From positions 1 through 64,000 of the forward strand of contig NZ_CP116413.1 in assembly GCF_030064675.1 (NCBI RefSeq): a DNA stretch of 64,000 nt, read 5' to 3'. Positions 40,931 through 50,284 of this stretch are shown in pieces. This DNA is from Crossiella sp. CA-258035 (lineage in GTDB: Bacteria > Actinomycetota > Actinomycetes > Mycobacteriales > Pseudonocardiaceae). Within the stretch, counting starts at the first letter, position 1. Every line of letters begins with the position of its first letter. The notes beneath the pieces are model-generated. The model had not been told where the DNA came from, did not search any database, and saw nothing but the letters and a program-made list of their open reading frames with translations. Made by a program: the position numbers and the translations under genes.

Positions 40931-42331
40931 ATGGACACCATCGGATCCCAGCCACCGCTCGTTACCCCAGACACCTGGGAGCAACGGGAGATGCGGGACG
41001 CCTTGGCCGCCCGGGACATCAGCACGGTGTACCGGCTACTTCGGCGCGTGGGGGTGTCACAGCGCCAGATCGCGGCCAGCACCGGGCAGTCACAGTCCGA
41101 GGTGTCGGAGATCCTCAAGGGTCGCCAGGTCATGGCGTATGACGTGCTGGCCCGGATCGCCGACGGGCTCCAGGTACCGCGCGGCTACATGGGTCTCGCC
41201 TACGACGGAGCCACCGCAGTCCGGGTGGTCGGCGTCGCCGATGACCCCCTGTCCGAGGAGGATGAGTCGGTGAAGCGGAGGAGGTTCCTTCAGCACGCCG
41301 CTTCCGTGACCATGGGTGTGGTGACCATGCCGGGCGACCCCGGCCAGTGGATCACTTCCGTGGCACAGACCCCGGCCAGGGAGAAGATCGGCAAGACCGA
41401 CGTCATGCAGGTCGAGGCCGCGACCAAGGCCCTGCGCGCGCTGGACTACCAGTACGGCGGCGGAACCTGCCGGGACGCGGTGATCGCCCAGCTGTCCTGG
41501 GCCGAGCAGCTGCTGCGGGCCGACGCGATCGACCCGGTGCGCAGGCGACTGCGGCTGGCCCTGGCCGACCTGCACAGCCTGGCCGGCTGGACCTCGTTCG
41601 ACACCGGCATGCTCGACCCGGCGCGCAACCACTTCGGCAAGGCGCTGGAGTACGCCAAGCAGTGCGAGAAGAACGACCTGGTGGCCAACATCCTGTACCG
41701 GATGGGCCGGGTCTACCTGCACTACGACGAGCCCAACGACGCGCTCAAGCTGTTCCAGCTGGGCCAGTTGGCCGCGCAGGACTCCGGTTCCGCGCTGACG
41801 GTGGCCGTGCTGTGCGCGAACGAGGCGTGGGCCTACGCGATGATGGGCATGCGCGAGCAGGCGATGAAGATGGTCGGCCGGACCAAGGACGAGTTCGCCC
41901 GCGCCGACTTCGAGCACGCGCCGGAGTGGGTGCGCTTCTTCACCGTCAACGACCTGCACGGGATGATCGGCTCGGTGCACCACTCGCTGGCCGCCAACGA
42001 CGACTTCCGCGCCAAGCACGCTCCGCTGGCCGTCGCCGAGCTGGTCAAGTGCACCCAGGGCTACGAGTCGGACATGAAGCGCACGCACGTGTTCGGGCTG
42101 AGCATGCTGGCGGCCAACCACATCCGCTCCGGCGACGTGAGCGAGGGGCTGCGGGTCGGCCGGGTCGCCTACTCCATGGGCGAGGGCGTCAACTCGGTCC
42201 GGGTGGCCGACCGCATGATCGACATCCAGGAGGAGTCGGAGCGGTACAAGCACATCGCCGAGGCCAAGGACCTCGCCGAGGAGGTCCGCCAGTTTCGGAT
42301 TCGCACCGGATCCCCGCAGAAACGACCATGA
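40931..42331 (+). CDS. XRE-type HTH regulator with TPR domain, NsdA-like
   Basis: A 466-residue protein. The HTH is at about residues 42-80 (VSQRQIAASTGQSQSEVSEILKGRQVMAYDVLARIADGL). A linker contains a Tat-like sequence (KRRRFLQHAASVTMGVVTM, 115-133), followed by a helical TPR region to the C-terminus. Architecture and size resemble NsdA, a negative regulator of differentiation and antibiotic production in Streptomyces (family knowledge). ATG 40931 follows AAGGGGGCG. The phosphotransferase gene begins 1 bp after the stop. The small genes at 40109-40663 diverge from it. Confidence 0.82.
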   Translation: MDTIGSQPPLVTPDTWEQREMRDALAARDISTVYRLLRRVGVSQRQIAASTGQSQSEVSEILKGRQVMAYDVLARIADGLQVPRGYMGLAYDGATAVRVVGVADDPLSEEDESVKRRRFLQHAASVTMGVVTMPGDPGQWITSVAQTPAREKIGKTDVMQVEAATKALRALDYQYGGGTCRDAVIAQLSWAEQLLRADAIDPVRRRLRLALADLHSLAGWTSFDTGMLDPARNHFGKALEYAKQCEKNDLVANILYRMGRVYLHYDEPNDALKLFQLGQLAAQDSGSALTVAVLCANEAWAYAMMGMREQAMKMVGRTKDEFARADFEHAPEWVRFFTVNDLHGMIGSVHHSLAANDDFRAKHAPLAVAELVKCTQGYESDMKRTHVFGLSMLAANHIRSGDVSEGLRVGRVAYSMGEGVNSVRVADRMIDIQEESERYKHIAEAKDLAEEVRQFRIRTGSPQKRP

Positions 42332-42332
42332 C

Positions 42333-43244
42333 GTGAACGTTCGGGTTCGCCCCGACGCGGACGGGCGGTACAGCCGTGCCAAGCTCCGGACCGTCCTCGG
42401 GGAGATCTGTGACGCCGCCGGGCTGGACCCGGGCGGCGCGCGGCTGATCCGTTTTGTCAACAACGCGGTGTTCCAGCTGCTGGCGCACCCGGTGGTGGTG
42501 CGCATCGTGCTCTCGCCCTCGCTGCGTTACCGGGCGGACAACGTGGTGCGGGCGGCGAACTGGCTGGCCGAGCACGAGGTGCCCGCGGTCCGGTTGCTGC
42601 CGGGCCTGCCGCAGCCGCTGCACGTCAACGGGCACGTGGCCACGCTCTGGCAGGCGGTGCCCGAGGTGGGGCAGGCCACCGGCTTGGAGCTTGCTCAGCT
42701 GCTCAAACGATTGCATGCGCTGCCCGCGCCGCCGGGGGAGCTGCCGCGCTGGGACCCGCTGGCCGATGTGCGGCGCAGGCTGACCGACGCCGAGGAGTTG
42801 GACGCGGGGGATCGGGAGTTCCTGGAGACCCGGTGCGCGGAGCTCGAGGCCGAGCTGGCCGCGATGGAGTACCACCTGCCGCAGGGCGTGATCCACGGTG
42901 ACGCGCACGTGGGCAACGTGATCAGCACGCCGATCGGCCCGCTGCTGTGCGACCTGGACTCGGTCTGCCTCGGCCCGCGCGAGTGGGACCTGACCCCGCT
43001 GGCGGTCGGCAAACTGCGCTTCCGGCACACCGGTGACCGGTATCGGCAACTCTCCAGGGCCTACGGCTTCGATGTCACGAAGTGGCCAGGTTTCCCGGTG
43101 CTGCGCCAGGTGCGCGAGCTGAAGCTGACCACCGGGGTGCTGTCGATCTTGCGCAGTAACCCGGATGTACGAACCGAGTTGGCCAAACGGATGCAGTCCT
43201 TCCGTTCGGGTGACACCCGGGCCCGCTGGACTCCGCACCGTTAA
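42333..43244 (+). CDS. Aminoglycoside phosphotransferase-fold kinase
   Basis: A 303-residue protein of the APH/choline kinase fold. The catalytic motif GVIHGDAHVGNVI lies near 190-202 and the metal-binding motif LLCDLDSVCLGPREWDL near 206-222. The N-terminal lobe has RLIRFVNNAVFQLL and VVRIVLSPS, providing the ATP-binding Lys/Arg region in modified form. GTG 42333 is 1 bp after the regulator stop, so they form an operon. Such kinases often modify small molecules; without a resistance context, resistance should not be assumed. Confidence 0.82.
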   Translation: MNVRVRPDADGRYSRAKLRTVLGEICDAAGLDPGGARLIRFVNNAVFQLLAHPVVVRIVLSPSLRYRADNVVRAANWLAEHEVPAVRLLPGLPQPLHVNGHVATLWQAVPEVGQATGLELAQLLKRLHALPAPPGELPRWDPLADVRRRLTDAEELDAGDREFLETRCAELEAELAAMEYHLPQGVIHGDAHVGNVISTPIGPLLCDLDSVCLGPREWDLTPLAVGKLRFRHTGDRYRQLSRAYGFDVTKWPGFPVLRQVRELKLTTGVLSILRSNPDVRTELAKRMQSFRSGDTRARWTPHR

Positions 43245-43453
43245 CCCGTCCGGCGGCCGAACCTGGCCCCCGCTGGCGTATACAGCAGACCCGTATCCTC
43301 CTTCAGAATGAGTTGATCGGTAACGCAATCCTTCTCTAGGACGACAAACGGACGTCAACGGAACGTCAAGACTCTCAGTGTGGTCACTCTGGGTGGCAGC
43401 GATGTTCGTGTAGCGAACTTCTTGCTGGGTGCGAGCGCGAAGGGCGGAGAAAC

Positions 43454-43756
43454 GTGTTGAGCTTCTCCACAAAGGGCAAGGCACGGCTGCGCGGGCGTAA
43501 GGCCCTGCGTGCCGCGGAGATGTTGGACGAGGTCGTCGACAACCAGCTTCCGTTGGTGACCGAGCTTTCCGAGACCAGCCGTCGGCGCTCGGCCGACTAC
43601 CTGTCCGAGCTGGTGATGCTCGCGCAGGACTACCGCCACTACGCGGCGGGCTGGATCGACCACGAGGAGCTCCAGCGCCGGGGCAACGCCGCGGTGGCCA
43701 GGCTGGAGCAGCTCAGCCAGGAGCGCAGGGCCGCCGCGCTCACCGAGCTGGAATGA
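43454..43756 (+). CDS. Hypothetical helical protein
   Basis: A 100-residue protein from GTG 43454 (VLSFSTKGKARLRGRKALRAAEMLDEVVDNQLP). It has a basic N-terminus followed by a predicted all-helical body rich in Leu, Arg and Glu. No Cys, membrane segment or known motif is seen. It has a 209-bp leader and stands alone, convergent with copD (stops 5 bp apart). Not recognised; codon bias supports it being real. Confidence 0.65.
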   Translation: MLSFSTKGKARLRGRKALRAAEMLDEVVDNQLPLVTELSETSRRRSADYLSELVMLAQDYRHYAAGWIDHEELQRRGNAAVARLEQLSQERRAAALTELE

Positions 43757-43760
43757 AGTC

Positions 43761-44771
43761 TTAGCTGAGCGAAGCCCTGGCCAGCGCCGCGGCCAGGCCG
43801 ATCGCCAGCGCCATCACCAGCAGTTCCAGCGAGATCCACAGGGTCACCGGAGCCGTTCGGTGGCGAACGACCGCGGGCATCAGCCGGAACCGCAGCCAGC
43901 CGCCGAGGCCGGCGAGCACCAGCAGCGCGGCCGTCTTGGTCAGCACCACCCAGCCGTAGCCGGTGCCGAACAAGGCGGCCGCCCAGCCCAGCCCGGGGCG
44001 GCCGGTCAGCTGCACCACGGCGTTGACCACGCCGCTGACCGCCACCGCGGCCAGGCACACCGTGCCCACCGCGGCGAACCGGGGCAGTGCCTCGGCCAGC
44101 AGGCCACGGTGCGGGGTGACCAGGAACAGCATCGCGCCGAGGCCGCCGACCCAGCCCGCGGCGGCCATCACGTGCACGCTCATCGACAGCAGCGCCAGCT
44201 CGTGGTTGGCCGCGGCCGCGGAGTGCCCGGTGAGCGCGAGCGGGATCTGGCCGAGCATGGCCACCAGCACCGGCAACTCGGCCGGTGGGCGGGCGCCCGT
44301 GCGCAGGCCGAGGCCGTGCAGCACCGCGTAGCCCAGCGCGCAGGCCGCCGCGACCAGCAGCGCCCGGCCCGCGCCGACGGTGGCCGCGTAGTCCGCCAGC
44401 GACCCCACGTCCAGGCCGAGTCCGGCCGGGGCCAGCTCAGCGGCCTGCCACCACAGCAGCAGCACCGCGGCCATCGCCCAGCCCGCGCCGAGCACCAGGC
44501 CGATCCGGTGCGCGGTGACCAGCAGCGGCCTGGTCCTGGCCGGGCGGCCGGTGCGCAGCAGCAGCGGCAGCATGGCCAGGCCGACCGCGGCCACCGCGCC
44601 GATGTCCACGGCCAGCCGCAACGCGGGCACGCCCAGCCGGACCACCACTCCCGGTTCCGGCAGCCCCGGCGCGGGGGCGGCCGCGGTGAGCACGGAACCG
44701 AGGGTGGTCCCGGCCGCCGCGGTCGCCACCAGCCCGAGCAACAGAGGGAGGGTGGTCCGGCGAGTGGTCAT
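43761..44771 (-). CDS. copD: Copper resistance D (CopD) family membrane protein
   Basis: Predicted inner-membrane copper transport protein. It has 336 residues from ATG 44771 and nine or so membrane helices. The CopD domain in the C-terminal half carries conserved His residues (ALTGHSAAAANHE, SMSVHVMAAAGWVGGLGAML). Its start overlaps the copC stop by four bases. The frame continues upstream of the ATG but only through copC in another frame. It works with the exported copper binder CopC; the direction of transport is debated for the family. Confidence 0.88.
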   Translation of the reverse strand: MTTRRTTLPLLLGLVATAAAGTTLGSVLTAAAPAPGLPEPGVVVRLGVPALRLAVDIGAVAAVGLAMLPLLLRTGRPARTRPLLVTAHRIGLVLGAGWAMAAVLLLWWQAAELAPAGLGLDVGSLADYAATVGAGRALLVAAACALGYAVLHGLGLRTGARPPAELPVLVAMLGQIPLALTGHSAAAANHELALLSMSVHVMAAAGWVGGLGAMLFLVTPHRGLLAEALPRFAAVGTVCLAAVAVSGVVNAVVQLTGRPGLGWAAALFGTGYGWVVLTKTAALLVLAGLGGWLRFRLMPAVVRHRTAPVTLWISLELLVMALAIGLAAALARASLS

Positions 44772-45307
44772 GCCTTCTTCGAGGGTTTGGCCAGCACTAG
44801 GGCCACCGCCACCCCGGCGATGAGCAGCACGGCCGCGCCGATGATCCACAGCCACACCGGCGTGCCCGACGAATCCTCGGCCTGCGCGTTGGTGCTGCCC
44901 TCGGCGGAGGGGCTGAGGGTGTTCGTGGTCGGGGTGCCGTTGCCCGCCTTGGTCAGCGTGAACGGGACCGCGCCGGTCACCGGGTGCCCGTCCGCGGACA
45001 GGATCCGGTAGCCGATCGTGTACTCCCCGGCCGGGCCCAGCGGCAGCAGCGGCGCGGTGACCACGGCTCCGTTGACCTTGGGCGTGCCGCCCTCCCAGCG
45101 GGTGCCGTTCGGCCCGGTCACGGTGACGGTGTTGAAGCCGTCCTGGACCTCCTGGTCGAACTTCAGCATCACCTCCGCCGGACCGGCCTCCACCTCGGAC
45201 TTGGCCTTGGGGTTGCTGTCGGAGAGCACGTTGTGCGCGAACGCGGGCGCCGCGGAGCCGAGCAGGGCGGCTCCGGCGATCACCAGGGTGGCGAGCAGTC
45301 GCCTCAT
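44768..45307 (-). CDS. copC: Copper-binding protein CopC, membrane-tethered
   Basis: A 179-residue exported protein. The signal peptide MRRLLATLVIAGAALLGSAAPAFA is followed directly by His (AHNVLSDSNPKA), the usual N-terminal copper ligand of CopC; DGHPVTG supplies another. The beta domain covers about 25-120. A Ser/Thr linker and a C-terminal helix (about 150-172) anchor it to the membrane, as is common in actinobacterial CopC. It overlaps both its neighbours by four bases, indicating coupled translation. Confidence 0.92.
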   Translation of the reverse strand: MRRLLATLVIAGAALLGSAAPAFAHNVLSDSNPKAKSEVEAGPAEVMLKFDQEVQDGFNTVTVTGPNGTRWEGGTPKVNGAVVTAPLLPLGPAGEYTIGYRILSADGHPVTGAVPFTLTKAGNGTPTTNTLSPSAEGSTNAQAEDSSGTPVWLWIIGAAVLLIAGVAVALVLAKPSKKA

Positions 45308-46020
45308 GCCGCCGACCGCCTGCCCCGCAGGATCGCGCCGACCCCGAAGCCGAGGCCGAGCGCGCCCACGGCCAGGCCGGCGCCGCCGAGCCAGCGGGCC
45401 GAGGTGTCGGTGCCGGAGGCGGCCGCGTCCTTGTGCCCGTCGGTCTTGGCGCCTGCGGCCGTGGTGGCGCCGCCGTGCCCGTGGCCGTCACCGGCCGCCG
45501 CGGTCAGCTTCAGCACCGGGGCCGGGTGCTCCGGCTCCTGGCCGTCGGCCGCGGGCGGGGCGTCCCACTTGACCACCTTGCCGTCGTCGTAGGTCTGGGT
45601 CGCCGGCAGCACCAGCTTGTCGGTGTTGGCAGGCAGCTTGCCGAGGGAGACCTCGAACTCGGCGAACTCGTCCGGGTTGATCCGCACGCCGGAGTCGGCC
45701 TGCCAGGTGATCGTGCTGACCACCTCCTTCTCGGCGCTCTTGACCTTGGTCACCGAGGCCTTCCAGCCGGGCACGGCCTTGGTCCGCACCGAGGTCAGCG
45801 GGTAGTCCTTGGGCAGGGTGACCTCGACCTTCACCGTGCCCGCGGTCGAGGACTCGTTGGGCACCCGGAAGGCGACCTTGGTGTAGCTGCCCTTGGCCGC
45901 CTCGCCGGGCTGGACGGTGACGTGCGCGGAAGCCAGGCCCGCGGTGAACAGGGCCGCGGCGGAGGTCATGGCCACGATTGCGCCTGCGCGCAGCAGTGCG
46001 CGGTGTCGAGAAGTCGACAT
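45304..46020 (-). CDS. ycnI: YcnI family copper-associated membrane protein (DUF1775)
   Basis: A 238-residue exported protein from ATG 46020, preceded by AGGAGAT on the minus strand. A signal peptide (about 1-33) leads to the mature N-terminal His (AHVTVQPGEAAKGSYTKVAFRVPNE), the copper-binding residue of YcnI proteins. A DUF1775 domain follows (about 34-180). The C-terminal segment is His-rich (GDGHGHGG, TDGHKD) and ends in a membrane helix. The frame upstream to 46371 is spurious. It heads the ycnI-copC-copD coupled unit. Confidence 0.93.
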   Translation of the reverse strand: MSTSRHRALLRAGAIVAMTSAAALFTAGLASAHVTVQPGEAAKGSYTKVAFRVPNESSTAGTVKVEVTLPKDYPLTSVRTKAVPGWKASVTKVKSAEKEVVSTITWQADSGVRINPDEFAEFEVSLGKLPANTDKLVLPATQTYDDGKVVKWDAPPAADGQEPEHPAPVLKLTAAAGDGHGHGGATTAAGAKTDGHKDAAASGTDTSARWLGGAGLAVGALGLGFGVGAILRGRRSAA

Positions 46021-46061
46021 ATCTCCTGATTTCTTTCCTGCTGTGGGGAGGGTGGGCTGCC

Positions 46062-46601
46062 TTATCTGGAGAACGCGGGCGGTCCACGCCGGGTTCGGAG
46101 GCGGCTCAGCAGCAGGTCGAGCAGGAGGGGGGCCGGTCCGCCCAGGACGGCGAGCCGGGGCGTGACCGGGACCGGCCGCGAGACCGGGCGGCGGCGCGGG
46201 CGCAGGCCGAGCGCGGCGAACAGCGCGAACAGCGCGGACTCGGCGTTGACCAGCAGGAACGCCGTGCCGATGGCGGCAAGGGTGTGCGCGAGGACCATCA
46301 GCGCCGGGTCGATCAAGCCGCCCGCGAGGTGTCCGTGGTCGGCCAGGTCGAAGAGCAGGTGCTGCACGCACTGGGCCAGGCCGAGCACGAGCAGGATGCC
46401 GGTCAGCCCACGGCGGCGACCGGCCAGCGCGGTGCCCGCGGCGGCGATCAGCAGGGTGAGCAGCGCGGTCAGCACGCCGTCGTCCACCCGGCCACCGGCC
46501 AGGGCGTGCGCGGCTCCGCTGAGCGCGGAACTGCAGAGTGCGAGCACACTACCTCGGAGAACGCGGAGAGTTCCGCGTGCCGGGTCCAGGGTTGTGCGCA
46601 C
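46062..46601 (-). CDS. Hypothetical multi-pass membrane protein of the copper cluster
   Basis: A 179-residue protein from GTG 46601 with four or five predicted membrane helices. A His-containing loop (VQHLLFDLADHGHLAGG) lies between helices. The C-terminus is rich in Arg and Pro (RPRRRPVSRPVPVTPR). It lies 41 bp upstream of ycnI on the same strand, so it is probably the first gene of the copper unit. I do not recognise the family; a role in metal handling is guessed from position only. Confidence 0.7.
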   Translation of the reverse strand: MRTTLDPARGTLRVLRGSVLALCSSALSGAAHALAGGRVDDGVLTALLTLLIAAAGTALAGRRRGLTGILLVLGLAQCVQHLLFDLADHGHLAGGLIDPALMVLAHTLAAIGTAFLLVNAESALFALFAALGLRPRRRPVSRPVPVTPRLAVLGGPAPLLLDLLLSRLRTRRGPPAFSR

Positions 46602-46665
46602 GGGGAGAGCGTACGGCGCAGCGCAATGTCACTAGTTCGCTACAGAACGCAGGCCAGGTTTACCG

Positions 46666-46686
46666 CGTTACTCCGAACGGGTAACG
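46666..46686. promoter_or_regulatory. Inverted repeat in the copper/BCCT divergent promoter region
   Basis: CGTTAC (46666-46671) and GTAACG (46681-46686) with a 9-base spacer, 68 bp ahead of the BCCT start. Symmetry and position suit an operator; which regulator would bind is unknown. Confidence 0.35.
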
Positions 46687-46753
46687 GTGAAAAGCAAGAA
46701 TCGGTAGCCGTGCCCGTTCGTGAAGGAGGAGGCGCCCCCGGGCGCCGAACACC

Positions 46754-48496
46754 GTGACGACTGACGACCACCTCACCTCGGGTCCCGCTACTGGTGGTAC
46801 CCCAGCTCACCCGGATCAACCCACCCAACTTCCCGGCGAACCACTCGCCGAACGCCCGGCCCGGCTGGACCCGGTGGTCTTCGGCGTCGCCGCGGTCATC
46901 GCGCTGGCCTTCATCGGCTGGGGCGTGGTCGACAGCGCCGGGCTCGGTGCTGCCGCCAAGGCGGCGCTGACCTGGTTGATCGCCAACGCGGGCTGGGCAT
47001 TCGTGCTGGCCGCCTCCGGTTTCGTGGTGTTCGCGCTGTGGCTGGCGGCCAGCCGCTACGGCAAGATCCCGCTCGGCCAGGACGGCGAGGAACCGGAGTT
47101 CCGGACCTCCTCCTGGGTGGCCATGATGTTCTCCGCGGGCATGGGCATCGGCCTGATGTTCTACGGGGTCAGCGAGCCGCTGGCGCACTTCGTCAAACCG
47201 CCGCCGGGCACGGTCGCCGCGGGCAGCGAGGAGGCGCTGGAGACGGCGATGGCCACCACGCTGTTCCACTGGACCGTGCACCCGTGGGCGATCTACGCGG
47301 TGGTCGGCCTGGCCATCGCCTACGGCAGCTTCCGCCGCGGCCGCCGCCAGCTGATCAGCGCGGTGTTCGCGCCGCTGTTCGGCCGCCGCCGGGCCGAGGG
47401 GCCGCTGGGCAAGACCATCGACATCCTGGCCATCTTCGCCACCCTGTTCGGCTCGGCCACCTCGCTCGGCCTCGGCGCGCTGCAGATCGGCCGCGGGCTG
47501 CACGAGGTCGGCTGGCTGGACAAGGCCACCACCACCCTGCTGGTGGTGATCATCGTGGTGCTCACCATCGCGTTCATCGGCTCGGCCGTCTCCGGCGTGG
47601 CCAAGGGCATCCAGTGGCTGTCCAACATCAACATGGTGCTGGCTGGCGTGCTCGCGCTGTTCCTGTTCGTGGTCGGCCCGACCGTGCTGATCCTGAACCT
47701 GGTGCCCACCTCGATCGGCCACTACTTCTCCGACCTGGCCGAGATGTCCGCGCGCACCGCGGCGACCGGCGGCGACGCGATGAACACCTGGCTGACCGGG
47801 TGGACCATCTTCTACTGGGCCTGGTGGATCTCCTGGACGCCGTTCGTCGGCATGTTCGTGGCCAGGATCAGCCGGGGCCGCACCATCCGGCAGTTCATCT
47901 CCGGGGTGATCCTGGTGCCCAGCCTGGTGAGCCTGCTCTGGTTCGCCGTGCTCGGCGGCACCGCGCTCAGCCTGCAACGCAGCGGGGTCGACCTGGCCGG
48001 CGCGGCCGGTCAGGAAGCCCAGCTGTTCGGCATGCTCAAACAGTTCCCGCTGGCCGAGGTGGCCAGTGTGGTCGTGATGCTGCTGGTGGCGATCTTCTTC
48101 GTCTCCGGCGCGGACGCGGCCTCCATCGTGATGGGCACGCTGTCCCAGCGCGGCTCGATCGCGCCGAAGAAGGGCGTGGTCATCTTCTGGGGCGCGCTGA
48201 CCGGCGCGGTGGCCGCGGTGATGCTCACCGTGGGCGGGGAGAACGCGCTCAGCGGCCTGCAACGGTTGACCATCATCGCGGCGGTGCCGTTCACCGCGGT
48301 GATGGTGCTGATGTGCGTCTCGCTGGCCAAGGACCTGCGGCAGGACCCGCTGATCCGGCGGGAGAACAAGGGCGCCGAGGTGGTCGAGGCCGCGGTGATC
48401 AGCGGCACCGAGCAGTACGGGCACGACTTCCAGCTGGAGGTCAGCCCGGGCAATGGCAACGGCCACGATGAAACCCAGGCGAGCGCCAAGCCGTGA
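46754..48496 (+). CDS. BCCT family glycine betaine/choline/carnitine transporter
   Basis: Sodium- or proton-coupled carrier for quaternary ammonium osmolytes. It has 580 residues and 12 helices. Family motifs include MMFSAGMGIGLMFYGVSEPLAHF (the Gly-rich helix 3 region), ATTLFHWTVHPWAIYAVVG and the signature FYWAWWISWTPFVGMFVARISRGRTIRQF. A hydrophilic N-terminus of about 40 residues and a charged C-terminal tail may sense osmolarity. GTG 46754 is used. The stop overlaps the permease start by four bases, so this carrier is in one operon with the ABC system. Confidence 0.96.
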   Translation: MTTDDHLTSGPATGGTPAHPDQPTQLPGEPLAERPARLDPVVFGVAAVIALAFIGWGVVDSAGLGAAAKAALTWLIANAGWAFVLAASGFVVFALWLAASRYGKIPLGQDGEEPEFRTSSWVAMMFSAGMGIGLMFYGVSEPLAHFVKPPPGTVAAGSEEALETAMATTLFHWTVHPWAIYAVVGLAIAYGSFRRGRRQLISAVFAPLFGRRRAEGPLGKTIDILAIFATLFGSATSLGLGALQIGRGLHEVGWLDKATTTLLVVIIVVLTIAFIGSAVSGVAKGIQWLSNINMVLAGVLALFLFVVGPTVLILNLVPTSIGHYFSDLAEMSARTAATGGDAMNTWLTGWTIFYWAWWISWTPFVGMFVARISRGRTIRQFISGVILVPSLVSLLWFAVLGGTALSLQRSGVDLAGAAGQEAQLFGMLKQFPLAEVASVVVMLLVAIFFVSGADAASIVMGTLSQRGSIAPKKGVVIFWGALTGAVAAVMLTVGGENALSGLQRLTIIAAVPFTAVMVLMCVSLAKDLRQDPLIRRENKGAEVVEAAVISGTEQYGHDFQLEVSPGNGNGHDETQASAKP

Positions 48497-49140
48497 ACCT
48501 GTGGGAGTTCATCGGATCGCGCTGGCAGCAGCTGCTGCTGGACTCCTCGCTGCACGCGAGCGCGGTGGTGCAGTGCACGCTGATCGCCACCGCGCTCGGC
48601 GTGCTGCTCGGGGTGGCGGTGTACCGCAGCTCGCTGGGCTCGGCCATCGCCACCGCGCTGACCAGCGCGATCCTCACCATCCCGTCCTTCGCGCTGCTGG
48701 GCCTGCTGATCCCGGTGCTCGGTCTCGGGGTGGCGCCGACGGTGACCGCGCTGGTGCTGTACGCGCTGCTGCCGATCGTGCGCAACACCATCGTCGGCCT
48801 CTCCGGCGTGGACCCGGCGGTGGTGGACGCGGCGCGCGGCATCGGGATGGCCAGGTGGCGGGTGCTCACTTCGGTGGAGCTGCGGCTGGCCTGGCCAACC
48901 ATCCTGACCGGCATGCGGGTCAGCGCCCAGCTGCTGATGGGCATCGCCGCGATCGCCGCCTATGCCAAGGGTCCCGGCCTGGGCAACCTCATCTTCAGCG
49001 GGCTGTCCAGGGTGGGCAGCGCGAACGCGGTCAACTCGGCGCTGGCCGGCACGCTCGGCGTAATCGTGCTGGCGCTGCTGCTGGACGGCGTGTTCCTGAT
49101 CATCGGCAGGATGACCACTTCCAGGGGGATCCGTGTCTGA
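48493..49140 (+). CDS. OpuC-type ABC osmolyte transporter permease 1
   Basis: A 215-residue BPD-type permease with five or six helices. The EAA-like loop is [33 protein letters not shown]. It resembles OpuCB/OpuCD and ProW-type permeases for glycine betaine, choline or related solutes. Four-base overlap with the BCCT gene and eight-base overlap with the ATPase gene show tight coupling. Together with permease 2 it should form a heterodimeric channel. Confidence 0.92.
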   Translation: MNLWEFIGSRWQQLLLDSSLHASAVVQCTLIATALGVLLGVAVYRSSLGSAIATALTSAILTIPSFALLGLLIPVLGLGVAPTVTALVLYALLPIVRNTIVGLSGVDPAVVDAARGIGMARWRVLTSVELRLAWPTILTGMRVSAQLLMGIAAIAAYAKGPGLGNLIFSGLSRVGSANAVNSALAGTLGVIVLALLLDGVFLIIGRMTTSRGIRV

Positions 49141-50284
49141 GCACAGCCAGGTCAGCGGTGTGCAGATCGAGCTGACCGAGGTGACCAAGCGCTACCCCGG
49201 GCAGCAGGCGGCCGCGGTGGAGTCGGTCTCGATGACCATCCCGGCCGGGGAGACGGTGGTCTTCGTCGGGCCCTCCGGCTGCGGCAAGACCACCACCATG
49301 AAGATGATCAACCGGCTGATCGAGCCGACCAGCGGGCGGATCACCATCGGCGGCCAGGACGCGCTCGGGCTGGACCCGGACGAGCTGCGGCGGGGGATCG
49401 GCTACGCCATCCAGCAGGCGGGGCTGTTCCCGCACCTGACCGTGGCGCAGAACGTGGGCATGGTGCCCGGCCTGCTGAAGTGGGACAGGAAGCGGGTCGC
49501 GGACCGGGTTGAGGAGATGCTGGACCTGGTCGGGCTGGACCCCGGTGAGTTCGCCGGGCGCTACCCGCGCCAGCTCTCCGGCGGGCAGCAGCAGCGGGTC
49601 GGGGTGGCCAGGGCGCTGGCCGCGGACCCGCCGGTGCTGCTGATGGACGAGCCCTTCGGCGCGGTGGACCCGATCACCAGGGGCAACCTGCAGGACGAGC
49701 TGCTGCGACTACAGGCCGAGCTGGGCAAGACGATCGTGTTCGTCACGCACGACTTCGACGAGGCGGTCAAGCTCGGCGACCGGATCGCGGTGCTCGGCGA
49801 CCGGTCCCGGATCCTGCAGTACGACACCCCGGAGGCGATCCTGGCCAACCCGGCCGACGACACGGTGGCCGGTTTTGTCGGCGCGGGGGCCTCGCTCAAG
49901 CAGCTGACCCTGCGCCGGGTGCGCGAGGTCGAACTGTCCGAGGTGCCCACGGCCGGCGTCGGCGACTCCGTGGCCGACCTGGCCGAACGGCTCGGGCGGC
50001 GGCGCGGGGCGGTCGGCCTGGTGCTGGACACCCGGCGGCGGCCGCTGCGCTGGGTGACCCCGCCGGACCTGTCCACCGGGGTCAGCCTGGACCGGGCCGG
50101 GCGGGCGGTGGAGGACACGGTGGCGATGGCCTCCACCCTGCACGACGCGCTGGAGGCGGTGCTCACCGACGACGACGGGCTGGCCGTGGTCACCGGCGGG
50201 CGCGGCGAGTACGTCGGCGTGGTCACCATGGACACGCTGATGGCCGCGGTGCGGGCCATGCGCGAAGAGCTGGAGACGGCGTGA
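49133..50284 (+). CDS. OpuCA-type ABC transporter ATP-binding protein with CBS domains
   Basis: A 383-residue ATPase. Walker [10 protein letters not shown] lies near 46-54, the signature [15 protein letters not shown] near 145-159, and Walker [14 protein letters not shown] near 168-180. The C-terminal 130 residues carry a CBS-type regulatory module ([66 protein letters not shown]), which in OpuCA and OpuA responds to ionic strength or nucleotides. It couples ATP hydrolysis to both permeases. Confidence 0.95.
   Translation: MSEHSQVSGVQIELTEVTKRYPGQQAAAVESVSMTIPAGETVVFVGPSGCGKTTTMKMINRLIEPTSGRITIGGQDALGLDPDELRRGIGYAIQQAGLFPHLTVAQNVGMVPGLLKWDRKRVADRVEEMLDLVGLDPGEFAGRYPRQLSGGQQQRVGVARALAADPPVLLMDEPFGAVDPITRGNLQDELLRLQAELGKTIVFVTHDFDEAVKLGDRIAVLGDRSRILQYDTPEAILANPADDTVAGFVGAGASLKQLTLRRVREVELSEVPTAGVGDSVADLAERLGRRRGAVGLVLDTRRRPLRWVTPPDLSTGVSLDRAGRAVEDTVAMASTLHDALEAVLTDDDGLAVVTGGRGEYVGVVTMDTLMAAVRAMREELETA

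Noticed and set aside
42333-43244. Aminoglycoside resistance
   Set aside because: The APH fold is present, but nothing in the sequence or context points to antibiotic modification.
43313-43341. TTGATC, 17-base spacer, CTAGGA as a promoter for the gene at 43454
   Set aside because: Both hexamers are poor matches and such pairs arise by chance; no other support.
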